Source: Perilla frutescens
Lineage: Eukaryota; Streptophyta; Magnoliopsida; Lamiales; Lamiaceae
NCBI GenBank assembly: GCA_026008535.1
Contig: BRKX01000012.1
Location: 23,961,848 to 24,025,847 of the forward strand
Reading direction: 5' to 3'
DNA length: 64,000 bases
The translations under genes were made by a program, and so were the position numbers. Shown one piece after another: positions 11,268-22,211 of this stretch (position 1 is its first letter; each line of letters opens with the position of its first letter). The notes under the pieces are model-generated. The model was not told the origin of the DNA, searched no databases, and saw only the letters and a list, made by a program, of their open reading frames with translations.

Positions 11268-12500
11268 TTGTTGATAAAAAAAGATGGGTCATGGAGGTTT
11301 TGCGTCAATTATAGAAAGTTGAACTTACTCACAGTTAAGGATTGTTTTCCTATTCCAATTATCGATGATCTCCTCAATGAACTAGGTGGGTCGAAATGGT
11401 TCACGAAAATTGATCTGAGAGCCAAGTACTATCAGATATGGGTACACCCTCAAGATGTATCGAAGACTGATTTTGCAACCACTTCAGGATTGTATGAGTT
11501 CTTGGTTATGCCCTTCGAGCTCACAAATACACCAGCGACGTTTCAAGCTCTCATGAATGAAGTCTTTCAACCCTTTTTGAGAAAGAGTGTACTTGTCTTT
11601 TTCGATGATATCCTAGTGTATAGCAAAACCTTGGAAGAGCACAAAGAGCATCTTAGAGAGATATTCAAACTGATGATAAATAACCAACTATATGCTAAAG
11701 AATCAAAGTGTGCGATCGGTAAAGATTGAGTTGAGTACCTGGGACACATCATTACTCGAGAAGGAGTAGTTACAGACCCGAGTAAAATTGAAGTTATGGT
11801 AGAATGGCCAACTCCAAAGATAGTCAAGGCGTTAAGGGGATTTCTAGGCCTAACTGGGTATTATAGGAAGTTCATAAGAAATTATGGGGTGATTGCAAAA
11901 CCATTGATTGAGATGACCAAGAAAGGAAAATGTGTGTGGTCAAATGCTTCTGATGAAGCATTTAAAGAACTTAAACGAGCCATGTCGAGCTCTCCAATAC
12001 TCTAGTTACCTAACTTCACCAAAGGATTTGTGGTGGAAACAGATGCTAGTTACAATGGTTTGGGAGCAGTTCTGATCCAAGAGAAGCATCCTATTGCTTT
12101 CATAAGTAAAGCACTAGGGCCAAAGAACTTGGGGTTGTCAATCTATGAAAAGGAATTCCTTGCTATTTTATTAGCTATAGAAAAATGGAGGTCCTACCTC
12201 ATCCATAAGCAGTTTATGATATGCACCGATCAACAGAGCTTGAAGTATCTGCTCACTCAAAAAATTTCAACCCCACTGCAACACAAATATTTGACAAAGT
12301 TGTTGGGGTTTGACTACAAAATAGAGTATTGCAAAGGAGCTGAAAATATAGTAGCAGATGCGCTATCTCAAAAGCATCAAAAGAAAGATGAGGAAGAGCT
12401 TAGCTGCAGCGTGATATCTTTGGTCCAACCATCATGGGTGATCAAACCATTGCAAGCTATGAAACAGATATATTGGCTCAGGAAGCTATCAGTGATCTGA
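11268..12500 (+). pseudogene. Reverse transcriptase and RNase H of gypsy element 1, broken
   Basis: RT motifs in order: WRFCVNYRKLN, FTKIDLRAKYYQIWV, FELTNTPATFQALMN and the active site VFFDDILVYSK. An in-frame stop at about 11728 precedes VEYLGHIITREG and the connection segment FLGLTGYYRKFI. A second stop (about 12003) separates the RNase H domain, which has VETDASYNGLGAVLIQ, YEKEFLAILLAIEKWR and TDQQSLKYLL. In plant gypsy elements these are one polyprotein. Confidence 0.92.
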
Positions 12501-13505
12501 TATCATATTCTTACAATGTTTCCTACTACACCTATGCAAGTGGAGTTATTAGACATAAAAAGAAGCTATACGTGGGATCGTCCACGAACTTTAGGGGTGA
12601 GATCATTAAATTTTTCCATGCTTCCGAAGTGGGAGGACACTCTGGGATAATGGCAATCTTGCAGAGGATTAAAGGCATTTTCTGGTGGCCAAATTTGAAG
12701 CAGGGGTGCAGACAATGGTGGCTCAATGCCACATTTGCCAAGTGAGTAAGCACGAGAATCTTAAATACCCTGGGCTTCTCCTAACATTATCTGTTCCGGA
12801 GCAGGCGTGGCATTAAATAACAATAGATTTTATCGAGCAGCTACCACAATCCAACGGCCAAGATACTATATGGGTGGTAGTGGACTGATTCACCAAGTAT
12901 GCACACTTTTCCCATTTGAAACACCCTATTTCTGCATCTCAGTTAGCTCAAAAATTCCTAGATACTATCTACAAACTTCATGGACTTCCCTCAAGTATAA
13001 TCAGCAACCGTGACCGGCTCTTCACGAGCCAATTTTGGCAATAATTCTTCATTTCATTAGGGGTGAAACACCATCTCAACACCGCTTATCACCCACAATC
13101 TGATGGTCAAAGCGAGCATGTGAATCAATGTTTAGAAAGCTATCTTCGATGCATGTGTGGCAAATTGATTCACATGCTCGCTTTGATTGTCTAAACAGTA
13201 CGCTGGACCATTTCAAATTGTCAAGAAAATAGGATTAGTCGCCTACAAATTGAATCTACCCGAGCAGCTCGTTACTCAAGAAGAAGGTTGGTTCAACCGA
13301 GCGAGTAACTCCTACTCTACCACTCTTTGATGAGGATGGGAAGGTAACATTACAACCTGTGAAGATCCTCGCCCACCGTTTTATTAAGAAGAACAATAGC
13401 CCAGCAACACAAGTCCTTGTGCAATGGGAGCACTTGCCAGAGGAGGAATCAACTTGGGAAGATCGGGGAGAGATCGCTGCTCAATTTCCACATTTGTTGG
13501 CCTAA
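12434..13505 (+). pseudogene. Integrase and chromodomain of gypsy element 1, broken and internally deleted
   Basis: The HHCC zinc finger (ASEVGGHSGI, FWWPNLKQG) is followed, across stops and frame changes, by the integrase core up to YHPQSDGQSE at about 13080-13120. The core C-terminus is missing: at 13107-13186 the sequence turns into an inverted copy of itself. After that come GPFQIVKKIGLVAYKLNLPEQ-type text and a chromodomain (QVLVQWEHLPEEESTWED, about 13405-13460) ending at 13505. Confidence 0.88.
13107..13186. repeat. 22-bp perfect inverted repeat at the integrase deletion
   Basis: TCAAAGCGAGCATGTGAATCAA (split here only as the left arm, 13107-13128) is exactly repeated in reverse complement at 13165-13186, with a 36-nt spacer. 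The left arm is genuine integrase coding DNA (SDGQSE region); the right arm is its inverted copy, so it probably arose when the deletion was repaired. Confidence 0.85.
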
Positions 13506-13532
13506 GTACATGCCAGTCGAAGGGATGAGCAA

Positions 13533-13857
13533 TGTCACAAAACGGATAGCCATTGGGCCTTTCTGTTGGGCCTTATTAATTTTTGTTGAAGTTATTTTCT
13601 TTTTGCATTTATTTGGAGGCGTGTTTCTATTCTAAAACACGCCTTATCGCTTTCGTTTGCCACTAGTTAGATAGTACTGGAGTTTGTTAGGAACGAGGAC
13701 AAATACTCCTTAGCAGAGGGGAGGATGTAAGTTTTTGACAGATAGTATTTGCTCAAGCAAAACAATCCTTATCTCTTTTCCCAATTCTCTCTCTATATTT
13801 CTCTCTATCTTTTTGAATATTAATTGAGTTCCGAGCTTTGGAATTGAGCTCGTGACA
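13533..13857 (+). repeat. 3' LTR of gypsy element 1
   Basis: A 325-bp LTR starting TGTCACAAAACGG and ending GAGCTCGTGACA, followed by TTTAG. Confidence 0.94.
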
Positions 13858-14384
13858 TTTAGATGGCAAATCACTAAATTGTGATTTTTGGGTTGTCCAG
13901 TTGTGGGCTCGAGTAATGGTGGCGCCAAGGGACTAAGGTTTCAGAGAAGGGGATTTCGGAATTTAGATATGGGCACTATCTAATGACTATTGACCCAAAC
14001 ATACGGTATAACACCAGATTTTGTTAAAAACCAAAAGATAAGAGGGAGATCCAAACAGGAGTAATTTTTCTATTGATATTTGTAGCAACACATAATAAAT
14101 ATAAAAAAAATATATTCAAATGTCCAAAAGAAACTCCGGTTCACAAAGCGAGTGAGATACAAAAGCTGATGCATACAAATAACAGAAGACATGCCTACTG
14201 AGAAACCACACACACGATATCCTAAGGCAAGTGAAACCTTATCATTTAATTACAACATGACCACCCGATCATAATGCAGGCGGGGCTGCTCGAAGAGATG
14301 CCGTTCCTACGGTTAGAGACAGTTCTAAACTACAAGCAACCTCGTCGAAAGCTACCAATGTGTTGCTGAGACCTGATCCCTCAC
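13858..14384. other. Spacer between gypsy element 1 and the TOL gene
   Basis: No separate gene. The right part (about 14050-14384) is the likely 3' UTR/terminator zone of the minus-strand TOL2-like gene. Confidence 0.5.
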
Positions 14385-16590
14385 TCAGTCTTTGATGCTT
14401 TTACTGGCACTCTCTTCTTGATCATGACTCGTGTTATTGGATTCAGACACAGTGCTTGCTGCTTTAGAGTTATCGGTAGTTCCAGTTGTGTCGTCAAGTC
14501 CCATAGTGGATTTATTAGTATTGGAGTCGCCAGAAAGTTCTTCTGTGCTGTGGTCCTTTGCCTGTCCAGATTCCAAGGCAGCTACAAGCTCACTATGTCT
14601 GGAAATGGCGAGTTGAAGCTCTTCGTGGAGGTTTAAAGCATCAAAAAGCATCACTTCATCATCAGATGTGCTTTCTATAATTCTCTGAACAACAGGAAGA
14701 TATTCCTTGCACTTCTCTAACATACTAATCGTCAAATCATCCTGCAAAAAAACAGCATACTCCTCATCAGAGGCATACTGGCAAAGATCGTCAGGAAACG
14801 AACAAGGAGGAACTTTCCAAGATTCAGGGACTAACAAACAGAAACAAGCTACCACCACTCTTTAAGTTCTATTTCAAAAAATTAAGATAAGAAATGTGGT
14901 GGCATGACAAGATATCTGATTTACACTCTGTCAAGAAGATAATGAAGTAAACAGCATCAGCGGGAAGGGGTCGTGGGATCATTGAATGACGCAGAATATT
15001 TGAGGTATCATAATGGCAAGAGATACTGATAAAATTCAAGAATAAAAATAACCTTCATGGGTTTTGGCTCGGTGTCAGAATTCAATATGCTGGAGAGAAT
15101 TTCAAGACTGTTTCGAGTGACAAGAAGAAGCTCCTTTTTCGCTTCATTAGACTGGAAACCATAACTAATGAAACTGGGAACTTCTTCATTTGCTGAACCT
15201 GCATTGGCAATGGGGTATCTCTCAGGGGGCACTAGTTGTTGTTGACCAAGATAAGACTCCAAGTTGTGTTGCATAGTGGGAAGATTTTCTTCCGGTGCAG
15301 TGGGAGGGAATTCTTTAGATTTCAAGTTCTGCCACAATGAGCTAAATTAGATCTTGAAATGAAAATTAAGCATCTTGGACAAATTAAACATCAATTGCAG
15401 ATACTGAAAGAATAAGTCATCTAAGAAAAACACTTTAATTGAAGCCACAACCTTCTCTGTCATTCTCCTATCTAAATATAGTAAGACTAACTTCCACTGC
15501 TCTTTTAATACAACTACTGAAATAGTATCCACATGTCAACAAAATTTTACAAAAAGATAGAGGATTGAACTCATATACACACAGGATCCGTTAAATAAAG
15601 ATACGATCGTAGAAAAAAGAACAGAAAGAACTACCGAGTTATGCATGGTCGATGAAGTTATTCTAGAGGTCTGCAACCTCAAAAGAGTGTCCTATTGTGT
15701 AACCACTTATATATGTAAAAGCACAAAAGATAGCAATTGAGAGGGCTTATTTTAGTAAATTTCTAATTATGCACACTCTTGGCATGCACCAGTTCCTACA
15801 TTATTTGATCACTAAATGTTAACAGCAACCCTAAGTTAACCTCACTTTATTTAAGCACGTCCCACATTATGTATGCCTTCTTCATGCGTTTGAACTGTAG
15901 CTTAACTGATTAAGGGGCTTCTTGCCTTCTCAGAGGACACCCACAGCCATCTTCAACTTTTCGGTTTATTACAGACATTATTTGTTTTCATGAAACCATC
16001 AGCTAGAATACAAGATATTATGTTGGATTCATATAGCTTTCAAAATCAACTCAACTTTTCCCAAATCAGTGATGAGTTCTGGTTTATTCTTGTTTAGTTG
16101 TCTGGTTTCAAAGAAAAGCGTGTACAAGAATTAGTAGACCAAATTTCAGCTCTTACTCTCAAGAGTATTTTACGCACTTGTGAAGTGAATAGCTTATGAT
16201 GTTCATTATTGTAAGAGACGAGCTAACTAGCCTATGAAATAGAGACAGTCTAAATCCATACAAATTTAACACATACGTTCTCCACCACAAAAATAATCAA
16301 AACAAGTAACGAGCATCGTAATTTCTCAAATTTGACACAAAACAAAATATTTTCTGAAGTAATGTTACTCCAAGGAAGGCAAAAACTCCAAACGAGCAGT
16401 ACAAGTTTATTCAACAATACATATGCACATTAGAATATATTTTCTTAAAGTAATGCTACTCCAAGAAAGACAACAAATCACCAGGCATCTTCAAATATAA
16501 TGGTCAAATGTAAAGAATTAAGCAACAAAACAATCATCCGATAAAATGAATAACGCCTAAAACCACATGAATCAGTCCAAAACCAGATTC

Positions 16591-16629
<39 letters not shown>

Positions 16630-17180
16630 GAGAGAGAGAGAGAGAGAGAGAAGAGAGATATAGCTCTCACCATATATGTCTGACGAAAAACCGGCAAGTA
16701 ATCGAGATCGTTGGACTCGCCCCAGCCCCTGATCAGCTGCATCGCCCTCACCCTAACACCGTGGTCCGTCCTCGGATCATCAATCAACTTCACCATATCA
16801 TCGAGCACCTTCTCCGACGCCACCTCCGAGAAAACCTTTTCGCAATTCGAGGTGCACGCCTCCAGCAAGTCGAGGCTGAGCCCCTGCACGGGCGGAGTCC
16901 GGCCGGCGGCGAGCTTCTTCTTGATTGCCCTGACGATCTCGGCGCCGTCGTAGTCACCGCGGCCGATCATGGCGCAAATGCGGAGGTTGAGGCCCCAATT
17001 GGGGTCGGACAAGGTCTCAGCGGTGGCCTCGTCGACGGCCTTGGACTCCGGCGTCGGCGACTGGAGGATCTCCTTCATCTTGGAGCTGATGGTGCGGCCC
17101 ATCTGCGCGCCGCTGGTCTTTATGCGCTCGCCGAGGGAAGATGACGCCAGCTTCAGCTTCGATAAATCGAGTTTCTCCAT
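14385..17180 (-). CDS. TOL2: TOM1-LIKE protein (TOL2-type), VHS and GAT ubiquitin-sorting adaptor
   Basis: Exons (minus strand): 17180-16671, 15328-15053, 14741-14385; 1143 nt, 380 aa. Exon 1 gives the N-terminus and VHS domain (about residues 45-170): WGLNLRICAMIGRGDYDGAE, LLEACTSNCEKVFSEVASEK, IRGWGESNDLDYLPVFRQTY. Exons 2-3 encode the GAT domain (about 220-315): RNSLEILSSILN, DDLTISMLEKCKEYLPVVQR, FDALNLHEELQ. The tail is Ser/Thr/Glu-rich. TOL proteins replace ESCRT-0 in plants, binding ubiquitinated plasma-membrane cargo for vacuolar sorting. MEKLDLSKLK and GAQMGRTISSKMKEIL resemble the short TOL2 subtype rather than the long TOL6/TOL9 type. Intron 1 begins next to a compound microsatellite. 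Splice sites are canonical (ATG|GTGAGA, GCAG|AAC, AAG|GTTATT, GCAG|GAT). Confidence 0.92.
16591..16660. repeat. Compound microsatellite (AT)n(GT)n(AG)n in TOL2 intron 1
   Basis: Three dinucleotide tracts in series, ending about 10 bp from the exon 1 donor. Length change here could affect splicing; that is inference. Confidence 0.93.
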
Positions 17181-17580
17181 GGAATCTGGTTTGTTTTAGT
17201 GTGAGATAATGAAGGGGTTTTTTTTAATAGCGGAGGAAGACGGCGGCGGCGGCGGCGGTGGTGTTGAATTGATTGAGTGAGATACGCGTTTGTGGGGGAG
17301 AAAAGAAGGAAAAGAAATGAATAAATATATACTGTAATTAATATATGGTCAAAATTGGAGTTAGTTGCACCACTCCACACTTGCACGAGGATTAGTTTAA
17401 GTGATGGTGGATTTACTCCCCTGTTTTTAACCAATGTTTTTAAAACTGGACCGGACATCGAATCGGTGAATTTACCTGATCACTGGGTTATTGGTTTGAC
17501 CAGTCGAATCGTTCTGAAAAAATCAGATAACCCGGTAAATTATATATATATGTGTGTGTATGTATATATATATATATATA
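17181..17580. other. TOL2 5' region and MULE flank
   Basis: Adjacent to the start codon is a 5' UTR-like segment with a GGC/CGG run (about 17240-17260). Further up lies a fragment of a dispersed TTGACCRGTC-type repeat (about 17440-17530), then TA/TG microsatellite DNA (17542-17580) in which the MULE terminus sits. No further exon. Confidence 0.5.
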
Positions 17581-17715
17581 GGGTTGGGTTCCAGAAGGAA
17601 CCATACCTCATGCGAGAACCGAGAACCAATCTCAACCATAGATCTCGCCTATTTGGACAACCAATATCTATTCAAAAATTAAAAAAATGCGGTGGCATAA
17701 TTGTAATAACTTTGA
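17581..17715 (+). repeat. Left terminal inverted repeat of the MULE
   Basis: Starts GGGTTGGGTTCC next to a TA run. Contains GAGAACCGAGAACCAAT and AGATCTCGCCTATTTGGAC. Confidence 0.8.
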
Positions 17716-17794
17716 ACTTCGCTGCCCCTGAAACTCGGCGAAGGTAAAATCGGAAATTTCAATGTATATGTGATTCACGCGTATATTTTTCAAT

Positions 17795-17900
17795 TTAGGG
17801 TTTTAGCATTGTCATTTCCTATTTTAACACTGTCATGACTTATTTTAGCACTATCATGACTTATTTTAGCACTAACATGATCCTTGTTTAGCATGACAAG
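17795..17900. repeat. Subterminal TTTAGCAC motif array (left)
   Basis: Five spaced copies of a TTTTAGCAYTRTCATGAC-like word directly inside the left TIR, one degenerate. The same words recur at 34756-35105 and 35555-35665 and, inverted, at 36050-36710. In other MULEs such subterminal repeats can be transposase binding sites. Confidence 0.8.
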
Positions 17901-18264
17901 AAACTCTCAAACCAGCTTTCTTTTTGCGAAGAACAAGTTCAGATCCCACAATCTAAATCAAAATTATACACCTAATCGAAAAAATAGTTTCGTGTTCTTA
18001 CCCAAATAGACTTGTTTACTGCAATCCTTGCAAGAAAACGCCAAGATTCAGTGAAGGACCACAGATGCACAAATTTAATTTTGCACTAAATGAATACACC
18101 GATGCATAAGCAGAGCTCATCTACACATTTAATTAAGGGAATCAATCACTCTATACCCATTTTGAATAGTGTAAAACCAATAATACCCACTCAAATAATT
18201 TACCTTCAATATATACCCACTTTTACTTTATCACCCTCAAAAGTTTGAATTGATGTCATGATGT

Positions 18265-18368
18265 AATCAACTTTTTCAAAAAAACATGCAATTTACTTAC
18301 ACAAATATGATGATCTAATCAACTTTTTCAAAAAAACATGCAATTTACTTACACAAATGTACTTTCTT
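18265..18368. repeat. 52-bp tandem duplication
   Basis: AATCAACTTTTTCAAA and the following text to TTACACAAAT occur twice, 52 bp apart, almost unchanged. Confidence 0.9.
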
Positions 18369-18398
18369 TTTCAGTTTTTGTATCATAGTGTATCAATA

Positions 18399-18760
18399 CC
18401 GGTCGACAGGGACTAGTACCCATCAACTCGGACCAATATCGGTCGATAGGGACCAATACCGATTCACAAGGACCGGTCCCGACCCATAGGGACCAGTCTC
18501 CACCGATGAAGACCGGTACTAGTCATTCCCGACCCACTGACTAGGACCAGTCCCGACCCATAGGGACCCATCCTGACCAACAGGGACCCGTCTCGACCGA
18601 CAGGGACCAGTCTCGACCGATAAGGACCAGCACTAGTCATTCTCAGACTGGATGTTAAAATTGAAGCATGTTTCAATTCTTCCAACAACCATGGTAGGTA
18701 CGAGAAGGACCAGTCCCGACCTACTGGGACCAGTACTTGTCATTCTTGGATTGTGTGTTA
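18399..18760. repeat. Degenerate minisatellite, GGGACCAGTCCCGACC-like unit
   Basis: About 15 imperfect units near 20 bp built on AGGGACCAGTCYCGACCGAT. GC content is far above the surroundings. A larger duplication with TGTTAAAATTGAAGCATG occurs near 18652 and 18758. The GACC/CCGGT vocabulary returns in the 30.5-31.7 kb tandem repeat. Confidence 0.85.
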
Positions 18761-18882
18761 AAATTGAAGCATGTTTCACTTCATTATAAACTCACCTCAC
18801 GCCAGTAGCCAACAACAACCAAAACCACGTAAAAAAAATAGAGAGCGTTAGATTTCAATTCATATCCAAAAATTAGCGAAAG

Positions 18883-21684
18883 ATGGAAAATTGGTGATCT
18901 GTTATTGTCAATTACAACGGTCAATTTGACAATCAATCCAATTATATTGGTGGAGATGAGCGACTCGGCTATATTCCGGCGAGTAATGTATCCCTAACAG
19001 CGTTAGGTGATGTAATCAGCTACATATTGTCGGTGGAATCTATTAGATGAGAATATCAAATTTACTGTTTATCGACATCCCGATCTAGAAGGATGTTGAG
19101 ATCTATTATCGGCAGTGATATGGATTTGGCCCGTCTATTCACAATGCAGCTAGAGCCAACTGTGTATCTCATGCACAATCAAAATATTGAATGCACCCAA
19201 TCGGAACCATTCACTGTCCACGATGTCGTGACCCAACCAGAATCATCAACCCACTATCCTACAAATACCCAACCCGATCCGTATTCCTACGTTCCTCAAT
19301 TTGATTGCTCAGTGCAGCCTTCATTCAACCCTACAGATGAGGATATTGAGCGCTTTGGGAGATCAAACTGGTTGTCAGACGAATGGTGGGGGGAGCGGGA
19401 GCAGTAAAGAACCGCAATATGAGGTCGAACCAGCACCAAATACTTGTGCGGCTGAGGGTACTGCATTTTATAATGCAACATCAACTGATTATACAGGTGG
19501 AGGTTCCCTATTTCATGATGCTCGAAATGACGATGCTGCTGCCGATGATAATGGTGTTGTGGAGACAGACGATGATGATGATGATGAAGCTGATCTCGAT
19601 GTGCAGTCTAAGGATGAGGAGGAGTCATTCGGAACAGGATTTTCTAACTGTACGTTTCACGACTTTACTGCGTGGATTCGTCGAGAGGGTGGCATCAATG
19701 AACTGTTGAGCATGCTCATTCCAACCAACCAACTTATTTCATCGTGTAACCAAGTTAAACCAGAAGCTGAGGATGTACGTAATTAGATTATTCCAGTTAT
19801 TCCTCTTGATTGCACTGACTCACCGGTGGTGCGTGATTTGGATCACATTATTGATGAACCACTGAAGAAAGGATCCGTATTTTACACAAAAGAAGATCTC
19901 TACGTTGCTGTCGGACTTTGGCACATGGAGCGCAAAGCTGAGTTCAAAGTGCCTCGTTCTTGCGGAAGTCGTGTGGAGTACACCTGCAAATGTAATCCTA
20001 GTTACACTTTCGAGCTTCGTGCATCTTAGAGAGAAAGCTATTGGATTGTTCACAAATTCAACATGCAGCATACGTGCAATCTTGATTTGGGCTCTGTTGG
20101 TGCAAGAAATGTTCGAGCTAAGGCAGTTGCGGCCCATTATGCTCGTAAGATGCGTCGTGAGGAGAGAATTATGAAACCCCGAGAGATTATGGCAAAGCTG
20201 CTTCATGAGTTTGGGATTCGAGCAAGCTATCAAGTTGCACTGCGAGCACGGAATACTGCAATCTCCATGATATATGGTGGGCACGTAGATTCATTTCAAA
20301 AGCTTCCTAGCTATCTGTATATGCTAAAGGCGTGCAATCCCAACACATACACAGAACTAGATGTTGGACCCAATGGGCGATTTCGACATTGTTTTGTTGC
20401 ACTCGGGGTGTCTCGCGTAGCATTTTTATTTTCACTGCGTCCGGTTATTGTTATCGATGGCACACACCTGAAAGGGAGAAATAATGGTGTCCTATTTGTT
20501 GCAGTGACAAAAGATGGCAACGAGCAACTTTTTCCGTTGGCATTCGGTATAGGTCCAATCGAGAATGATGAATCGTGGACCTGGTTTCTTACTCAACTGA
20601 GAATTACTTTTCAGTGCCCTGATGAATTATTAATTGTGTCTGACCAACACATTAGTATTAGCAATGCTATGAAGGAGGTTTATCCGAACACTGCCCACGA
20701 TCTCTGTACTTATCATTTGAAGAATAAGTTAAAGAGCTATGGTACCGGCATCGTTCAATTATTTGAGATTGCCGCCAATACATACCGCCCCAGGTGTATA
20801 AAAAAGCAATGGAAGCAATTGGCAAATCTAAACCTGGAGCTTGGAACAAATTGATGGCTGCAAAACCAGAACGTTGGGCTAGATCACAATGCCCTGTGAG
20901 TCGTTTCAGCTTCCCTACATCCAACATTGCTGAGTCATTCAATTCACGATTATTATTCACAAGACGTCTTCCAATTGTCTCAACTATTGAGGCCATAAGA
21001 CATGCGATGGAAGAATGGTTTGATAAAAGATGTGCAGTGTCTCGGGCTAGAGATGATGATCTAACCGAGGAGGCTCATAATAAATTAGCTTTAGAAGTTA
21101 ACAAAGGTGATCGTCTTAAAGTCGTAGCAAAGTCACAGATGACATTTAAGGTCAGCAATAAAGAATCATCTTGGATAGTTGATCTAAATTCCAGGACATG
21201 TGAATGTCGCGAGTTCCAAGATGACCTTATGCCTTGCTCCCATGCATCTGCTGCAATTCGGTAAGCTTTTTGTTTATTTTAAGTCTTAGATTCTTATCAA
21301 TATAAAGTTACTTTAATTTTTAATGTTACATGATGCAGAAATCAAGGTATGAGCGTTTATGACTTTGTTTCGGTCTACTACAAGACTGAGAATTGGAAAG
21401 AATTGTATGCTGCTCAAGTTAATTCTCTACCTCTCGAAGAGGATTGGAATGTACCATCTGAGGTTAAGGATATGATCGTGTTGCCGCCCATTGTTCTCCG
21501 ACAAGCTGGTCGTCCTAAAGGACAACGATTCGTATCTGGTGCAGATATCCCTCGATCTAGAAGAGCATCAACCTCCACAGGAGCATCTGGTAGTCAGTAT
21601 CGTGCTAAAAAGAGATGCAGCATATGTGGTGAGACTACACACACGAAAAATAGATGTCCGTTACGATTTGGGTTTGATAGTTGA
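18883..21684 (+). pseudogene. mudrA: MULE transposase (mudrA-type), decayed
   Basis: The reading frame starts MENW then a stop where the family usually has W (TGA for TGG), then SVIVNYNGQF, the usual mudrA N-terminus. Further stops or frameshifts lie near 19050, 19395, 19785, 20028 and 20795. Conserved parts in order: acidic linker (19560-19640); MuDR DNA-binding domain (19826-20029); MULE transposase core with VIVIDGTHLKG, VAVTKDGNEQLFPLAFG, WTWFL, LLIVSDQH and DLCTYHLKNKL (20063-20797); SWIM zinc finger CECREFQDDLMPCSH (about 21205-21250); a 78-nt intron (21261-21338); and a CCHC knuckle CSICGETTHTKNRC near the C-terminus. The transposase cuts and joins MULE ends in the nucleus. The core is well kept, so inactivation may be fairly recent. 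Confidence 0.93.
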
Positions 21685-21983
21685 GATATATTTGTATTGG
21701 TCTAACACTATTTGTTTTCTATTGTACTTGTACTTTGTGTGGTGTGATCATGTTGAATCGAGCTATTAGTTATCTTTTCTTATAAATCTCAAATTACACT
21801 AAATGACATTTTAGAGTAAATGTCAAAGGTTTACAAATAAAATTAATTAGATAGGTTTCAGTGTCAAATTACACTAAATGTCTTTTCTCAAATTACAATA
21901 ATAAAATCAACTAGCAATACAAAGTCTCGTTCTGCTTGAACACATAATCGAGATCCGTCCATCGACCTTGGAGCGCCACATAA
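21685..21983. other. Convergent spacer between mudrA and the DUF1985 gene
   Basis: Shared 3' region of two convergent transcripts. It contains a small repeated phrase, AAATTACACTAAATG (near 21789 and 21863). Some DUF1985-frame sequence may continue to about 21930 after a frameshift. Confidence 0.5.
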
Positions 21984-22211
21984 CTACTTTGGAGGGACGC
22001 TGGGGACATTCGGAGGGATATTGTTCTGGAAACTGCGATTAGCAGCGGCTTCTCCCAACGCAGGTATGGTCTCGTATGCCCAAACCTGTGAAAACATATA
22101 ATATTTAAATTCGATGATTAAAATTAACTATAATACATCAAAATCAATTACCTGAAGAGCCCACATAGGACCGTAAAGATGATACTTTGGCATGACCTCA
22201 GACGTCGTCAT

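Larger units (their letters stand above)
8948..13857 (+). mobile_element. Degenerate Ty3/gypsy (chromovirus-type) LTR retrotransposon
   Basis: A 4910-bp element with 5' LTR (8948-9271), 3' LTR (13533-13857) and a 5-bp target-site duplication TTTAG (8943-8947, 13858-13862). Just after the 5' LTR, TGGCCTCATAGC matches the tRNA-Met-type PBS at 9 of 12 positions; a purine-rich GAAGGGATGAGCAA precedes the 3' LTR. Internal order is gag, protease, RT, RNase H, integrase, chromodomain, as in Ty3/gypsy. Stops and frameshifts occur in nearly every domain, and part of the integrase to chromodomain region is deleted around 13150-13190, so it is dead. It lies between the patellin and TOL genes and disrupts neither. 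Confidence 0.95.

Noticed and set aside
16611..17144. 177-codon plus-strand ORF
   Set aside because: Antisense to TOL2 exon 1, beginning in the microsatellite.
18464..18688. 74-codon minus ORF with repeated GPYRSRLVPVGR-like text
   Set aside because: Translation of the minisatellite, not a conserved protein.
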